A DNA stretch of 64,000 nucleotides, from positions 372,001 through 436,000 of the forward strand of contig NZ_RCHJ01000004.1 in the NCBI RefSeq assembly GCF_004011805.1. Reading direction: 5' to 3'. The position numbers and the translations under genes were made by a program. The first letter of the stretch is position 1, and each line of letters begins with the position of its first letter. The notes under the pieces were generated by a model that saw only the letters and a program-made list of their open reading frames with translations, had not been told where the DNA came from and made no database searches. Source of the DNA: Piscinibacter defluvii. Its GTDB lineage: Bacteria > Pseudomonadota > Gammaproteobacteria > Burkholderiales > Burkholderiaceae_C. Shown one piece after another: positions 54,517 through 63,763 of this stretch.

Positions 54517-55407
54517 ATGCCCGTCTCCCGCCCTGAGCTGCAGCCCGCGCTTGCCCTGACCTTCAATGCCTTCGTCTGGGGCTGCTCGTGGTGGCCGTTC
54601 CGCCAGCTCGAGGCCCTCGGCCTGCATCCGCTATGGGCCACCGCGCTGATCTACGCCGTGGCGGTGGCGGTGATCCTGGCGCTGCGGCCACGCGCGCTGG
54701 GCCAGCTGCTGGGCACGCCGGTGCTGTGGCTGCTGGTGCTGGCCGCCGGCACCACCAATGCGGCGTTCAACTGGGCCGTGACGGTGGGCGACGTGGTGCG
54801 CGTGGTGCTGCTGTTCTACCTGATGCCGCTGTGGGCCGTGCTGCTGGCCCGGCTGCTGCTGCACGAGGCACTCACCCGGCTGGCCGCGCTGCGCGTGCTG
54901 CTCGCGCTGGCCGGCGCGGCGATCGTGCTGTGGCCGCCGGGCGGCGGCGCGCTGCCGCTGCCGCGCACGCTGCCGGATTGGCTCGGCCTGCTGGGTGGCT
55001 TCAGTTTCGCGCTCAACAACGTGCTGCTGCGGCGCGAGGCACACCGGCCGGAGGAAGGCCGCGCGCTGGCGATGTTTGGCGGCGGCATGCTGGTGGCCGG
55101 CGCGCTGGCGATCGCGCTCGGCGCGGCCGGCCGCGTCGCGCCGCTGCCGGCGCCCGCACCGGCCTGGCTGCTGGGCGCCGCGACGCTGGCGCTGCTGTTC
55201 CTGGCCGGCAACCTGGCCTTGCAGTACGGCGCCGCCCGCCTGCCGGCCAACGTGACGGCGGTGGTGATGCTGACCGAGATCCTGTTTGCCTCGGTGTCGG
55301 CGCTGCTGCTGGGCGGCGGCGCCCTGAGCCCGTCGCTGGTGGCCGGCGGCGCGCTGATCCTGCTGGCCGCGCTGCTCGCCGCGGCCGGGCCAGCCGCCTC
55401 AGGCTGA
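54517..55407 (+). CDS. EamA/DMT-superfamily transporter
   Basis: A 296-residue protein with about ten hydrophobic segments and two EamA repeats (about 12-140 and 155-290). AFVWGCSWWPFRQLEALG and LTEILFASVSALLLGG are typical. Drug/metabolite exporters of this type move amino acids or related metabolites; the substrate is not predictable. Its end overlaps the convergent response-regulator gene by 9 bases. Confidence 0.85.
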   Translation: MPVSRPELQPALALTFNAFVWGCSWWPFRQLEALGLHPLWATALIYAVAVAVILALRPRALGQLLGTPVLWLLVLAAGTTNAAFNWAVTVGDVVRVVLLFYLMPLWAVLLARLLLHEALTRLAALRVLLALAGAAIVLWPPGGGALPLPRTLPDWLGLLGGFSFALNNVLLRREAHRPEEGRALAMFGGGMLVAGALAIALGAAGRVAPLPAPAPAWLLGAATLALLFLAGNLALQYGAARLPANVTAVVMLTEILFASVSALLLGGGALSPSLVAGGALILLAALLAAAGPAASG

Positions 55408-56301
55408 ACTGGCGGCGGCCGGGGCCTCGGGCCAGTCGAACGCCGGGTCGAGCTGGCGAAGCGTCGTGACGAACGGTTCCTCGAGCAGCGGCTTGGTCAG
55501 GTAGGCGTCGCAGCCGGCCAGCGAACCGCGCACGCGGTCCGACGAGCCCTTCAGCGCCGTGACCAGCACGACCGGCGTGCGCAGCCCCCGGCGCGTGGCC
55601 TCCTGCTTCACCGCCTGGCAGACCTGCAGCCCGTCGACGCTGCCGGCCGGGCCGAGCACCACGTCGAGGAAGGCCAGCGCGTAGGCACGCTGCGCCAGCA
55701 GTTCGAGCGCCTCGGCGCCGCTGGCCGCCAGGTGCACGCGGTAGCCGAAGCGCTCGAGGCGTTGCTGCAGGAACTTGCGCGCGATCGCACTGTCGTCGAC
55801 CACCATCACGTCGCGCCCGCCGCCGCCGCGCGGGGTGCGCGCGGCCGCCGCAGCGACGGCGCTCGGGCGGCGCCGCGCCTGCGGCATCGCGGCCGCCGGT
55901 GCCGCCTCGCCCGGCTCCTCGAAGCTCAGCGGCATCAGGCCGCTCTCGGCGTCGGACACGGCGTCGGGCACGGCCAGCCGCATCTCGAGCAGGCGGTCGA
56001 GTTCGCGCACGATCGCCAGCGGGTCGACCGGCCGATGCAGGCAGGCCAGCGCGCCGGCGGGCGCCCGGGCCCCGATGAAGACGGTGTCACGCTCGCGCCG
56101 GCCATGCGCCGCCGCCTCGACGGCGGCCGGCCGGTCGGCGTCGACGACCAGGAAGTCGGCCAGCCCGGCCTCGTCCACCGGCTCGTAGACCGGCGTGCGC
56201 TGCGCTGCCAGCCGGAAGAAGCTGGCCAGCGACTCGCGCTCGAAGGCGGAGAAACCTTCGAGGGCCACGCTGTAGCGGTCGGCGAATTCGGGGACGGACA
56301 T
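55399..56301 (-). CDS. Response regulator with unusual N-terminal region
   Basis: A 300-residue protein whose C-terminal 130 residues form a receiver domain (VMVVDDSAIARKFLQQRL, phospho-Asp in LAFLDVVLG, Lys in CDAYLTKPLLEE). The first 160 residues are not a DNA-binding or enzymatic domain that I recognise; they may be a degenerate receiver (VFIGARAPAG, CLHRPVDPLAIVRELDRLL), followed by an Ala/Arg-rich linker. There is no kinase gene adjacent. Such REC-only proteins often act in phosphorelay or motility control. Confidence 0.8.
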   Translation of the reverse strand: MSVPEFADRYSVALEGFSAFERESLASFFRLAAQRTPVYEPVDEAGLADFLVVDADRPAAVEAAAHGRRERDTVFIGARAPAGALACLHRPVDPLAIVRELDRLLEMRLAVPDAVSDAESGLMPLSFEEPGEAAPAAAMPQARRRPSAVAAAAARTPRGGGGRDVMVVDDSAIARKFLQQRLERFGYRVHLAASGAEALELLAQRAYALAFLDVVLGPAGSVDGLQVCQAVKQEATRRGLRTPVVLVTALKGSSDRVRGSLAGCDAYLTKPLLEEPFVTTLRQLDPAFDWPEAPAAASSA

Positions 56302-56426
56302 GTCGGTCGATGGTCCGCGGCCGGGCTGCGCCGCGTCAAGGACCACGAGATCGGGATTGCCGGATCCGCACGGTGATTCCTCACGCGCAGGCGATACCAT
56401 CGCGCACCACCCCAGCGGGAGCCCCC

Positions 56427-56918
56427 ATGGCCGAGACCTCCGTGCATGATTTCGAGGCCCTGTCGATCGAAGGCAAGCCGGCCCATTTCTCCACGCAGCG
56501 CGGCAAGGTGCTGCTGATCGTCAACACTGCCAGCGCCTGCGGCTTCACGCCGCAGTTCGCCGGGCTGGAGGCGCTGTGGAAGGAGTACGGCGGGCGCGGC
56601 CTGGTGGTCGTCGGCTTCCCCTGCAACCAGTTCGGCGGGCAGGACCCGGACGGCAACGAGCAGATCGCAGCCTTCTGCCAGCTCAACTACGGCGTCAGCT
56701 TCCCGATGATGGCCAAGGTCGACGTCAACGGCGCGAACGCGCATCCGCTGTGGGCCTGGCTCAAGGCCGCCGCGCCGGGCGTGCTGGGCACCGAGGCGAT
56801 CAAGTGGAACTTCACCAAGTTCCTGGTCGGCAAGGACGGCCGGGTGCTCAGGCGCTACGCCCCCAACGACACCCCCGAATCCCTGAAGAAGGACATCGAG
56901 GCGGCCCTGGCCGCATGA
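56427..56918 (+). CDS. Glutathione peroxidase family protein
   Basis: A 163-residue thiol peroxidase with the GPx motifs [12 protein letters not shown] (catalytic Cys38), [10 protein letters not shown] and KWNFTKFLV (the Trp-Asn pair). Bacterial members reduce hydroperoxides, usually with thioredoxin. Cytosolic, with no leader. The aminotransferase gene starts 10 bases after its stop, so they may share a transcript. Confidence 0.92.
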   Translation: MAETSVHDFEALSIEGKPAHFSTQRGKVLLIVNTASACGFTPQFAGLEALWKEYGGRGLVVVGFPCNQFGGQDPDGNEQIAAFCQLNYGVSFPMMAKVDVNGANAHPLWAWLKAAAPGVLGTEAIKWNFTKFLVGKDGRVLRRYAPNDTPESLKKDIEAALAA

Positions 56919-56928
56919 TCGAGAACGC

Positions 56929-58122
56929 ATGTTTGAACACGTCGAACCCTTTGCCGGCGACCCGATCCTCAGCCTGAACGAGGATTTCCAGAAGGACCCG
57001 CGGCCGAACAAGATCAACCTCAGCATCGGCATCTACTTCGACGACGCCGGGCGCATCCCGGTGCTCGAGTCGGTGCAGCGGGCCGAGGCCAAGGTGGTGG
57101 CGCGCGGCGGGCCCAAGCCCTACCTGCCGATCGAGGGTGCGGCCAACTTCCGCACTGCGGTACAGGGCCTGCTGTTCGGCCCCGCGCACGAGGCGGTGAC
57201 GAGCGGGCGCATCGCCACCTTGCAGGCGGTGGGCAGCTCCGGCGGGCTGAAGGTCGGCGCGGACTTCATCAAGCGCTGGTTCCCCGACAGCGGCGTGTGG
57301 GTCAGCGACCCGACCTGGGACAACCACCGCTCGATGTTCGAGGGCGCCGGCATCGCGGTGCAGGCCTACCCGTACTACGACGCGGCCACCGGCGGCGTGC
57401 GCTTCGCCGACATGCTCGCCACGCTGCGCACGCTGCCGGCCCGCAGCATCGTGCTGCTGCACGCCTGCTGCCACAACCCGACCGGCGTGGACCTGACCCG
57501 CGCGCAGTGGGACGAGCTGATCCCCCTGCTGCGCGAACGCGGCGTGATCCCCTACCTCGACCTGGCCTACCAGGGCTTCGGCGATGGCATCGCGGAGGAC
57601 GCCTACGCCGTGCGCGCGCTGGCCACGGCCGGGCTGAGCTTCTTCGTCGCCAACTCGTTCTCCAAGAGCATGAGCGTGTACGGCGAGCGCTGCGGCGCGC
57701 TCAGCGTCGTCTGCCCCGACGCGCGCCAGGCCGAGCTGGTGCTCGGCCAGCTCAAGTTCACGGTGCGGCGCAACTACTCGAGCCCGCCGATCCACGGCGG
57801 CCAGATCGTCGCCACCATCCTCGGCGACCCCGAACTGCGCCGCGCCTGGGAGGCCGAGCTCGGCGCGATGCGCGAGCGCATCCTGGCGATGCGCCAGGCG
57901 CTGCACCGCGTGCTCAGCGCCAAGGTGCCGGGGCGCAACTTCGACTACTTCCTGACGCAGCGCGGCATGTTCAGCTACACCGGCCTGAGCCCGGCGCAGG
58001 TGGACCGGCTGCGCGAGGAATTCGGTGTCTACCTGGTGCGCTCGGGCCGCATCTGCGTGGCCGGGCTGAACCGCGCCAACGTCGAGGCCACCGCCAACGC
58101 GATGGCCGCGGTGCTCGCCTGA
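56929..58122 (+). CDS. tyrB: Aromatic amino acid aminotransferase
   Basis: A 397-residue class I aminotransferase. It begins [19 protein letters not shown], the exact opening of TyrB/AspC enzymes, and carries the PLP lysine in [17 protein letters not shown] (about 246) and [13 protein letters not shown]. It makes Phe and Tyr from the keto acids; aspartate transamination is also likely. The length matches TyrB. Confidence 0.92.
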   Translation: MFEHVEPFAGDPILSLNEDFQKDPRPNKINLSIGIYFDDAGRIPVLESVQRAEAKVVARGGPKPYLPIEGAANFRTAVQGLLFGPAHEAVTSGRIATLQAVGSSGGLKVGADFIKRWFPDSGVWVSDPTWDNHRSMFEGAGIAVQAYPYYDAATGGVRFADMLATLRTLPARSIVLLHACCHNPTGVDLTRAQWDELIPLLRERGVIPYLDLAYQGFGDGIAEDAYAVRALATAGLSFFVANSFSKSMSVYGERCGALSVVCPDARQAELVLGQLKFTVRRNYSSPPIHGGQIVATILGDPELRRAWEAELGAMRERILAMRQALHRVLSAKVPGRNFDYFLTQRGMFSYTGLSPAQVDRLREEFGVYLVRSGRICVAGLNRANVEATANAMAAVLA

Positions 58123-58147
58123 GCGTCGACGGCGCCGCGGCGCCCGG

Positions 58148-58164
58148 CTAAGACTTCCTTAAAC
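58148..58164 (+). promoter_or_regulatory. Candidate response-regulator box before the shp operon
   Basis: CTAAGA-N5-TTAAAC places two TAA-containing hexamers 11 bp apart, the period used by PmrA/QseB-type regulators, 36 bases upstream of the shp start and in AT-rich sequence. The regulator encoded in this operon is of that class. Confidence 0.3.
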
Positions 58165-58200
58165 CCACGCGCCGACCATGGCAGCTCGAAAGGAGTTGCC

Positions 58201-58587
58201 ATGCGTCGAACCCTCGCGATCATCCTCTGCGGCGCCGCCCTGAGCGCGGCGCAGGCCGCCACCCCGGCCGACCAGCTGGCCGGCTATGTCTCGGCCGCCG
58301 GCACCACCGCCCAGCCCGAGCGCGGCCGGCAGTTCTTCACCACCAAGGGCAGCCAGGACTGGAGCTGCTCGTCGTGCCACGGCGCCGTGCCGACCCAGGC
58401 CGGCAAGCACGCCAGCACCGGCAAGACCATCGAGCCGCTCGCCCCGGCCTTTAACCCGGCGCGCTTCAGCGACCCGGCCAAGACCGAGAAGTGGTTCCGC
58501 CGCAACTGCAACGACGTGCTCGGCCGCGCCTGCAGCGCCGGCGAGAAGGCCGACGTGCTGGCCTGGCTGATGACGCTCAAGCCCTGA
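58201..58587 (+). CDS. shp: Sphaeroides heme protein-like cytochrome c (DUF1924)
   Basis: A 128-residue exported mono-heme cytochrome. The signal peptide ends AAQA (about 19); the heme motif is CSSCH (about 56-60). The C-terminal FRRNCNDVLGRACSAGEK has the cysteine pair and Asn expected in SHP, a high-spin cytochrome in which Asn can ligate the iron and O2 or NO can bind. It is followed by dhc and cytochrome b561 genes, the standard SHP gene order. AAAGGAG precedes the ATG. Confidence 0.85.
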   Translation: MRRTLAIILCGAALSAAQAATPADQLAGYVSAAGTTAQPERGRQFFTTKGSQDWSCSSCHGAVPTQAGKHASTGKTIEPLAPAFNPARFSDPAKTEKWFRRNCNDVLGRACSAGEKADVLAWLMTLKP

Positions 58588-58596
58588 GGAGCCCCC

Positions 58597-59052
58597 ATGA
58601 AGATCGGACCCACCTGCCTGCTGCTGGCCGCCCTGGCCCAGCCCGCCTTCGCGGACGACGACGGCGGCCACCGCTACCAGCCGATGCCGGCGTCCTACGT
58701 GCAGGAATGCGGCAGCTGCCATGCGCCGTTCCCGCCACGCCTGCTGCCCAACGAGTCCTGGCGGCGCCTGATGGACAACCTGCCGCGCCACTACGGCACC
58801 GACGCCTCGCTGGACACGCCGACGCAGCGCGCGCTGGCGACCTGGCTGGCGGCCAACGCGTCCACGCGGCTGCGCAGCGCCCCGCCCGAGGACCGCATCA
58901 CCCGCACGCGCTGGTTCGTGCGCGAGCACGACGAGGTGCCCGCCGCGGCCTGGAAGCGGCCGGCCATCAAGAGCGCCGCCAACTGCAGCGCCTGCCACGA
59001 GGGCGCGGCGCTGGGCGACTACAACGAACACGCGGTGCGCATCCCGCGCTGA
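58597..59052 (+). CDS. dhc: Di-heme cytochrome c (DHC), redox partner of SHP
   Basis: A 151-residue periplasmic cytochrome with signal peptide ending PAFA (about 19) and two heme motifs, CGSCH (about 38-42) and CSACH near the C terminus (about 130-134). PRLLPNESWRRLMDNLPRHYG is a DHC hallmark. It should pass electrons from the membrane cytochrome b to SHP. Spacing to its neighbours is 9 bases on each side, and GAGGAG lies ahead of the ATG. Confidence 0.87.
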   Translation: MKIGPTCLLLAALAQPAFADDDGGHRYQPMPASYVQECGSCHAPFPPRLLPNESWRRLMDNLPRHYGTDASLDTPTQRALATWLAANASTRLRSAPPEDRITRTRWFVREHDEVPAAAWKRPAIKSAANCSACHEGAALGDYNEHAVRIPR

Positions 59053-59061
59053 GGAGCACCC

Positions 59062-59769
59062 ATGAACATGAATGACCCGGATCGCGACGTGCTGGTGTGG
59101 GACCTGCCGGTGCGCCTGTTCCACTGGCTGCTCGCGGCCTGCTTCGCCGGCGCCTGGCTGACCGCGGAGAGCGAACACTGGCGGCTGCTGCACGTGACGC
59201 TGGGCTACACGATGGCGGGGCTGGTGGCCTTCCGCCTGCTGTGGGGCCTGGTCGGCACACGCCATGCACGCTTCGCGAGTTTCGTGCGCGGCCCGCGGGC
59301 GGCCTGGCGCTACCTGCGCTCACTAGTGTCGGCGCGGCCCGAGCACCATGCCGGCCACAACCCGGCCGGTGCGCTGGCGATCGTCGCGCTGCTCGGCTTG
59401 ATCGCCGTCACCGCGGCGAGCGGCTGGGCCACCTACAGTGAACTCGGCGGCGAGTGGCTCGAGGAGGTGCACGAGGCCGCGGCCAACCTGCTGATGGCGG
59501 TGGTGGTGGTGCACCTGCTGGGCGTGCTGGTCGGCAGCCTGGTGCACCGCGAGAACCTGGTGCGCTCGATGGTGACCGGCCGCAAGCCGGTGCCGGCGGG
59601 CGAGGGCATCGAGCGCCGCTGGGGCGCGCTCGCGGCGCTGGTGCTGGCCGCCGTGCTGGGCTTCTGGTGGCTGCAGTGGCAGACGGCCCCGGCGCCGGAC
59701 CTGGCGGCCGGCGCCGGCGAGTCGAGTGCACGCCTGTTGAAGCAAGACCGCCACCACGACGAGGACTGA
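59062..59769 (+). CDS. Cytochrome b561-type membrane protein
   Basis: A 235-residue protein with about four to five membrane helices and conserved heme-binding histidines (VRLFHWLLAACF; HVTLGYTMAGL; HEAAANLLMAVVVVHLLG). It belongs to the Ni-hydrogenase-type cytochrome b561 group. As the quinol-side partner it would feed electrons to DHC and SHP. It has a charged C-terminal tail (KQDRHHDED). Third gene of the shp operon; the response regulator follows 7 bases later. Confidence 0.87.
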   Translation: MNMNDPDRDVLVWDLPVRLFHWLLAACFAGAWLTAESEHWRLLHVTLGYTMAGLVAFRLLWGLVGTRHARFASFVRGPRAAWRYLRSLVSARPEHHAGHNPAGALAIVALLGLIAVTAASGWATYSELGGEWLEEVHEAAANLLMAVVVVHLLGVLVGSLVHRENLVRSMVTGRKPVPAGEGIERRWGALAALVLAAVLGFWWLQWQTAPAPDLAAGAGESSARLLKQDRHHDED

Positions 59770-59776
59770 ACCGCCC

Positions 59777-60442
59777 ATGCGCATCCTGCTCGCCGAAGAC
59801 GACCCGCTGCTGGGCGACGGCCTGCGCGCCGGGCTGCGCCAGCTCGGCTTCCAGGTCGACTGGGTGCGCGACGGTGCGGCCGCCGAGCATGAGTTGCGCG
59901 CCGGAGAACATGCCGCGGCGGTGCTCGACCTCGGCCTGCCGCGCAAGGACGGCCTCGACGTGCTGCAGGCCGTGCGTGCCGCCGGCACGCGCATGCCGGT
60001 GCTGGTGCTGACCGCACGCGACGCGGTGCCCGAGCGCATCCGCGGGCTGGACCTCGGTGCCGACGACTACGTCGTCAAGCCGGTCGACCTGCACGAGCTG
60101 GCGGCCCGCCTGCGCGCGCTGGTGCGGCGCGCCAGCGGGCCGGTGCAGGAGCAGCTCGCCGCCCACGGCGTGGAGCTCGACCCGGCGCAGCGCCGCGTGC
60201 GCTGCGACGGCGCCGAGGTGGCGCTGTCGGCGCGCGAGTTCGACGTGCTGGAGGCGCTGCTGCGCGCCGACGGCCGGGTGCTCTCGCGCGAGCAGCTCGA
60301 GCAGTGCATCTACGGCTGGGGCCAGGAGGTCGAGAGCAACGCGGTCGAGGTGCACGTGCACCACTTGCGCCGCAAGCTCAAGCCCGCGCTGATCCAGACC
60401 GTGCGCGGCATCGGCTACGCGATCGCGAAGGCGCCCGCGTGA
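59777..60442 (+). CDS. OmpR-family response regulator (QseB/PmrA-like)
   Basis: A 221-residue regulator. The receiver domain (1-115) has acidic AEDD, phospho-Asp in AAVLDLGLPRKDG (Asp51), and Lys in DYVVKPVDL. The winged helix (about 125-218) ends GWGQEVESNAVEVHVHHLRRKL and RGIGYAI, close to QseB/PmrA. Its stop overlaps the kinase GTG by 3 bases. Position suggests control of the shp genes, perhaps in answer to electron-transport or NO stress. Confidence 0.9.
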   Translation: MRILLAEDDPLLGDGLRAGLRQLGFQVDWVRDGAAAEHELRAGEHAAAVLDLGLPRKDGLDVLQAVRAAGTRMPVLVLTARDAVPERIRGLDLGADDYVVKPVDLHELAARLRALVRRASGPVQEQLAAHGVELDPAQRRVRCDGAEVALSAREFDVLEALLRADGRVLSREQLEQCIYGWGQEVESNAVEVHVHHLRRKLKPALIQTVRGIGYAIAKAPA

Positions 60443-61773
60443 CACGCCCTGCCTCGATCCAGGGCCGGCTGCTGGCACTGGTGATCGGCGCCGTGGCCGC
60501 GGTCTGGCTGGTCTCGGCGGTGCTGATCTGGCGCGATGCGGAGCACGAACTCGACGAGCTGCTCGACAGCCACCTGGCGCAGGCGGCGGCCCTGCTGGTG
60601 GCGCAGCAGGCCGGCGAACTGGAGGACGACGACCACGAGGTCGATGCCCCGCTGCTGCACCGCTACGCGAGCCGGGTCACCTTCCAGGTCTGGCACGAGG
60701 GGCGCCTGGCGATGCGCTCGGCCAACGCACCACGCGCGCCGCTGGCGCAGCACCTCGAGGGCTTCGCGACGATCGACCTCGACGGGGCGCCCTGGCGCGT
60801 GTTCGCCGCCCGCGGCGCGGAACGCGACGTGACGGTCTACGTCGCCGAGCGCCTGGGCTCGCGCGCGTCCATCCTGCGCGGCGTGCTGCGCGGCCTGCTC
60901 GGCCCGATGCTGCTGGCGCTGCCGCTGCTGGCGCTGCTGTCGTGGTGGGCGGTGCGGCGCGGCCTGGCGCCGCTGCGTGCCCTCGGCGCGGCCATCGCGC
61001 AGCGCGAACCGCAGGCCCTGCAGCCGCTCGCGGCCGAGCGCGCGCCTGCCGAGCTGGCGCCGCTGGTCGCCGAACTGAACCGCCTGTTCGAGCGCATCGG
61101 CGCCCTGCTCGTCGCCGAGCGGCGCTTCACTGCCGACGCCGCGCACGAGCTGCGCACGCCGATCGCGGCGATCCGCGCCCAGGCCCAGGTGGCACTGGGC
61201 GCCGCCGGCGACGAGGCGACGCGCAGCCATGCACTGCAGGCGACGCTGGCCGGCTGCGACCGCGCCGCGCACCTGGTCGAGCAGCTGCTGACGCTGTCGC
61301 GCCTGGAGGCCGATGGCCACGCACCGAGCGGCCGGGCCGACCTGGCTCTGATTGCGCGCGAGGTGCTGGCCACGCTCGCCCCGGCCGCCCTGGCGCGTGG
61401 CCAGCAGCTCGAGCTGGAGTCGCCAGACCACTGCCCGTTGCCGGGCAGCGCGCCGCTGCTGGCCGCGCTGCTGCGCAACCTGGCCGACAACGCGCTGCGC
61501 TACAGCCCGGACGGCGCGCGCGTGCAGGTGCAGCTCGAACCGGTGGCCACCGGCGTGCACCTGCGCATCGAGGACAGCGGGCCCGGCTTGGCCGACGCCG
61601 AGCGCGCGCGCCTGGGCGAACGCTTCTTCCGCGTGCTGGGCAGCGGCGCGAGCGGCTCCGGACTGGGCTGGTCGATCGTGCGCCGCATCGCCGAAGTGCA
61701 CGGCGCGACGGTCACGACGGCCCGCTCGGAGCGCCTCGGCGGCCTGGCCGTCGAGCTGCGCTTTCCGGCCTGA
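60439..61773 (+). CDS. Sensor histidine kinase (QseC/PmrB-like)
   Basis: A 444-residue membrane kinase. Helices at about 12-32 and 150-172 enclose a periplasmic sensor of about 115 residues; a HAMP-like region follows, then HisKA with TADAAHELRTPIAAIRAQ (His about 236), and HATPase motifs LADNALRYS, EDSGPGL and GSGLGWSIV. GTG start overlapping the regulator stop. It pairs with the regulator just upstream. The periplasmic domain is acidic (ELEDDDHEVD). Confidence 0.9.
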   Translation: MTRPASIQGRLLALVIGAVAAVWLVSAVLIWRDAEHELDELLDSHLAQAAALLVAQQAGELEDDDHEVDAPLLHRYASRVTFQVWHEGRLAMRSANAPRAPLAQHLEGFATIDLDGAPWRVFAARGAERDVTVYVAERLGSRASILRGVLRGLLGPMLLALPLLALLSWWAVRRGLAPLRALGAAIAQREPQALQPLAAERAPAELAPLVAELNRLFERIGALLVAERRFTADAAHELRTPIAAIRAQAQVALGAAGDEATRSHALQATLAGCDRAAHLVEQLLTLSRLEADGHAPSGRADLALIAREVLATLAPAALARGQQLELESPDHCPLPGSAPLLAALLRNLADNALRYSPDGARVQVQLEPVATGVHLRIEDSGPGLADAERARLGERFFRVLGSGASGSGLGWSIVRRIAEVHGATVTTARSERLGGLAVELRFPA

Positions 61774-63060
61774 TCAGGCGCGGCCGTACCAGCGTTGCGC
61801 GAACACGCCCAGGCCGGTGGCCACGCTGGCGAAGCGGTCGCCGCGCACCACCTGCGCGCCCGGGAAGGCCGCCGCGATGCGCTGTGCCAGCACGCGCAGG
61901 CCGGTCGAGCCGCCGGTGAAGTAGAGCGCGTCGATGTCGCCCGGCGCGAGCCCGGCCTGGCGCGCCGTCTCCTGCGCCGCGCCGACGATGCGCGCCACGT
62001 CGGCCTCGAGCGCGTCGAGCGCCTGCGCCTCGTCGAGCCCGACCGCCAGGTCGCGCTCGACGTGCGACAGGTCGATACGCGTCGAGCCGCCCTCGGCCAC
62101 CGCGATCTTGGCGGCCTCCGCACGCGCCGCCAGCTCGTGGCCGAGGCGCTCGGTCAGCACCGTCATCAGCCGGTCGTGCTGGCGCGTGTCGGCGTAGAAG
62201 CCGCGCATGCCGCGCAGCTCGGCCACGCGCTGCGGGCTGTAGACGGTGTTGATCAGGTGCCAGGTGGCGAGATCGAAGTACACCGCGCTGGGCACCTCGC
62301 GCGCCGGCGCACCGGCCACGCTCGGTCCGAAGGCACCGTAGCCGAACGCGGGCAGGATGGCGGCCAGCTCGATGCGGCGGTCGAAGTCGGTGCCGGCCAC
62401 GTGCACGCCGTGGTTGGCCAGGATGTCGTCCTTGCGCTCGAGCCGCGCCATGCGCGCCGGGCCGACACGCACCAGCGAGAAGTCCGAGGTGCCGCCGCCG
62501 ATGTCGGCCACCAGCACGCGCTGCTCGCGCTCGACGCCGCGTTCGTAGTCGAAGGCGGCGGCGATCGGCTCGTACTGGAAGTGCACGTCGCGGAAGCCGA
62601 CCGCGCGCGCCGCGCGCTCCAGCGCGGCCTGCGCCTGGGCGTCGCGCGCCGGCTCGTCGTCGACGAAATACACCGGGCGGCCCAGCACCACGCGCTCGAC
62701 CGGCGCGCCGCTGGCGGCCTCGGCGCGGCGCTTCAGGTGGCGCAGGTAGCCGGCCACGATGTCGAGGTAGCGCACGCCGCGGCCGCCGCCCACGTCGGTG
62801 GTCTGCTCGACCAGGCTGCTGCCGAGGATGCTCTTCATCGAGCGCATCAGCCGGCCGTCCAGCCCGTCGACATAGGCCGCCACCGCGGCGCGGCCGAAGG
62901 CGCGCGGCGGCCCGTCGTGCTCGGGCCCGTCGACGAAGTAGAAGACGGCCGTGGGCATGGTGGTGTACCCCGGCTCGAGCTCGACAAGCCGCATGCCCGC
63001 CGCAGCGTCGGGCACGGCCACCGCGGAATTGGAGGTGCCGAAGTCGATGGCGCAGTACAT
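61774..63060 (-). CDS. Hsp70-family chaperone-like protein (YegD type)
   Basis: A 428-residue protein with the actin/Hsp70 ATPase fold: AIDFGTSNSAVAVP (phosphate 1, about 4-17), VLVADIGGGTSDFSLVRV (phosphate 2, about 193), and FTGGSTGLRVLA near the C terminus. It lacks the Hsp70 substrate-binding domain, so it is a YegD-like relative of DnaK. The stop codon abuts the convergent kinase end. A TACAAT box lies 27 bases upstream of the ATG. Confidence 0.88.
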   Translation of the reverse strand: MYCAIDFGTSNSAVAVPDAAAGMRLVELEPGYTTMPTAVFYFVDGPEHDGPPRAFGRAAVAAYVDGLDGRLMRSMKSILGSSLVEQTTDVGGGRGVRYLDIVAGYLRHLKRRAEAASGAPVERVVLGRPVYFVDDEPARDAQAQAALERAARAVGFRDVHFQYEPIAAAFDYERGVEREQRVLVADIGGGTSDFSLVRVGPARMARLERKDDILANHGVHVAGTDFDRRIELAAILPAFGYGAFGPSVAGAPAREVPSAVYFDLATWHLINTVYSPQRVAELRGMRGFYADTRQHDRLMTVLTERLGHELAARAEAAKIAVAEGGSTRIDLSHVERDLAVGLDEAQALDALEADVARIVGAAQETARQAGLAPGDIDALYFTGGSTGLRVLAQRIAAAFPGAQVVRGDRFASVATGLGVFAQRWYGRA

Positions 63061-63086
63061 GCGGCGGCGGATCCCGGAAAAGGGCG

Positions 63087-63092
63087 CGGATT
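63087..63092 (-). promoter_or_regulatory. -10 box for the Hsp70-like gene
   Basis: TACAAT on the minus strand, 27 bases before the ATG, in the 63-base gap shared with the divergent sigma factor gene. No clear -35 box. Confidence 0.35.
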
Positions 63093-63123
63093 GTATCGAG
63101 TGCCACTACACTCGCGCTCGCCC

Positions 63124-63705
63124 ATGGCTGCCACCACCAACGACGACCTCGCCCGCTGGCTCGCGCGTGTCGCATTGCGCGACCGGGTCGCCTTCGAGCA
63201 GGTCTATCGCGCCACCTCGGGGCATCTGTTGTCGGTCGCGTTCCGTATCTTGAACCAACGCGAGCGCGCGGAAGAGACCCTGCAGGAGGCTTTCATCAAC
63301 GTGTGGCACAACGCCGGCAGCTTCAATGCGTCGGTAGCCAGCCCGATGACCTGGCTGATCAACATCGTCCGCAACAAGGCGATCGATGCGCTGCGCTCGG
63401 GCAAGACCGAGCGCAGCAGCACCGTCGAGCTCGACGACGAGGCGATGCAGATCGCCGCCGACGAGTCGCAGCAGCCGCTGCGCCTGCTCGACGAGAGCCT
63501 GCACAAGCTGAAGATCGACGCCTGCATGGCCGCGCTCAGCGCGCAGCAGCGCCAGGCGCTCGCGCTGGCCTATTACCGCGGCATGGTGCACACCGAGATC
63601 GCCGAGTCGATCGGCGCGCCGCTGGGCACCGTCAAGGCCTGGGTGCGGCGCGGGCTGGACAAGCTCAAGGGCTGCCTCGAGGCGGCCGGCGTGGTGGCCG
63701 CATGA
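63124..63705 (+). CDS. ECF RNA polymerase sigma factor (second copy)
   Basis: A 193-residue ECF sigma factor resembling the one at 38257. Region 2 has AEETLQEAFINVWHNAGSF and MTWLINIVRNKAIDALR; region 4 has LALAYYRGMVHTEIAESIGAPLGTVKAWVRRGLDKLK. It is followed after 58 bases by an anti-sigma gene, and both pairs share gene order. It is divergent from the Hsp70-like gene. Confidence 0.88.
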   Translation: MAATTNDDLARWLARVALRDRVAFEQVYRATSGHLLSVAFRILNQRERAEETLQEAFINVWHNAGSFNASVASPMTWLINIVRNKAIDALRSGKTERSSTVELDDEAMQIAADESQQPLRLLDESLHKLKIDACMAALSAQQRQALALAYYRGMVHTEIAESIGAPLGTVKAWVRRGLDKLKGCLEAAGVVAA

Positions 63706-63763
63706 GCGCGCTGGGCCGTTCCCCAGCGCGACTCCCGGAGCGCAAGGCGCGGAGGGTGGCCGA

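Noticed and set aside
63706-63763. Short 21-codon ORF (ATG 63702) between the second sigma and anti-sigma genes
   Set aside because: Overlaps the sigma stop but has no similarity, ribosome site or length to support a gene; probably leader of the anti-sigma gene.
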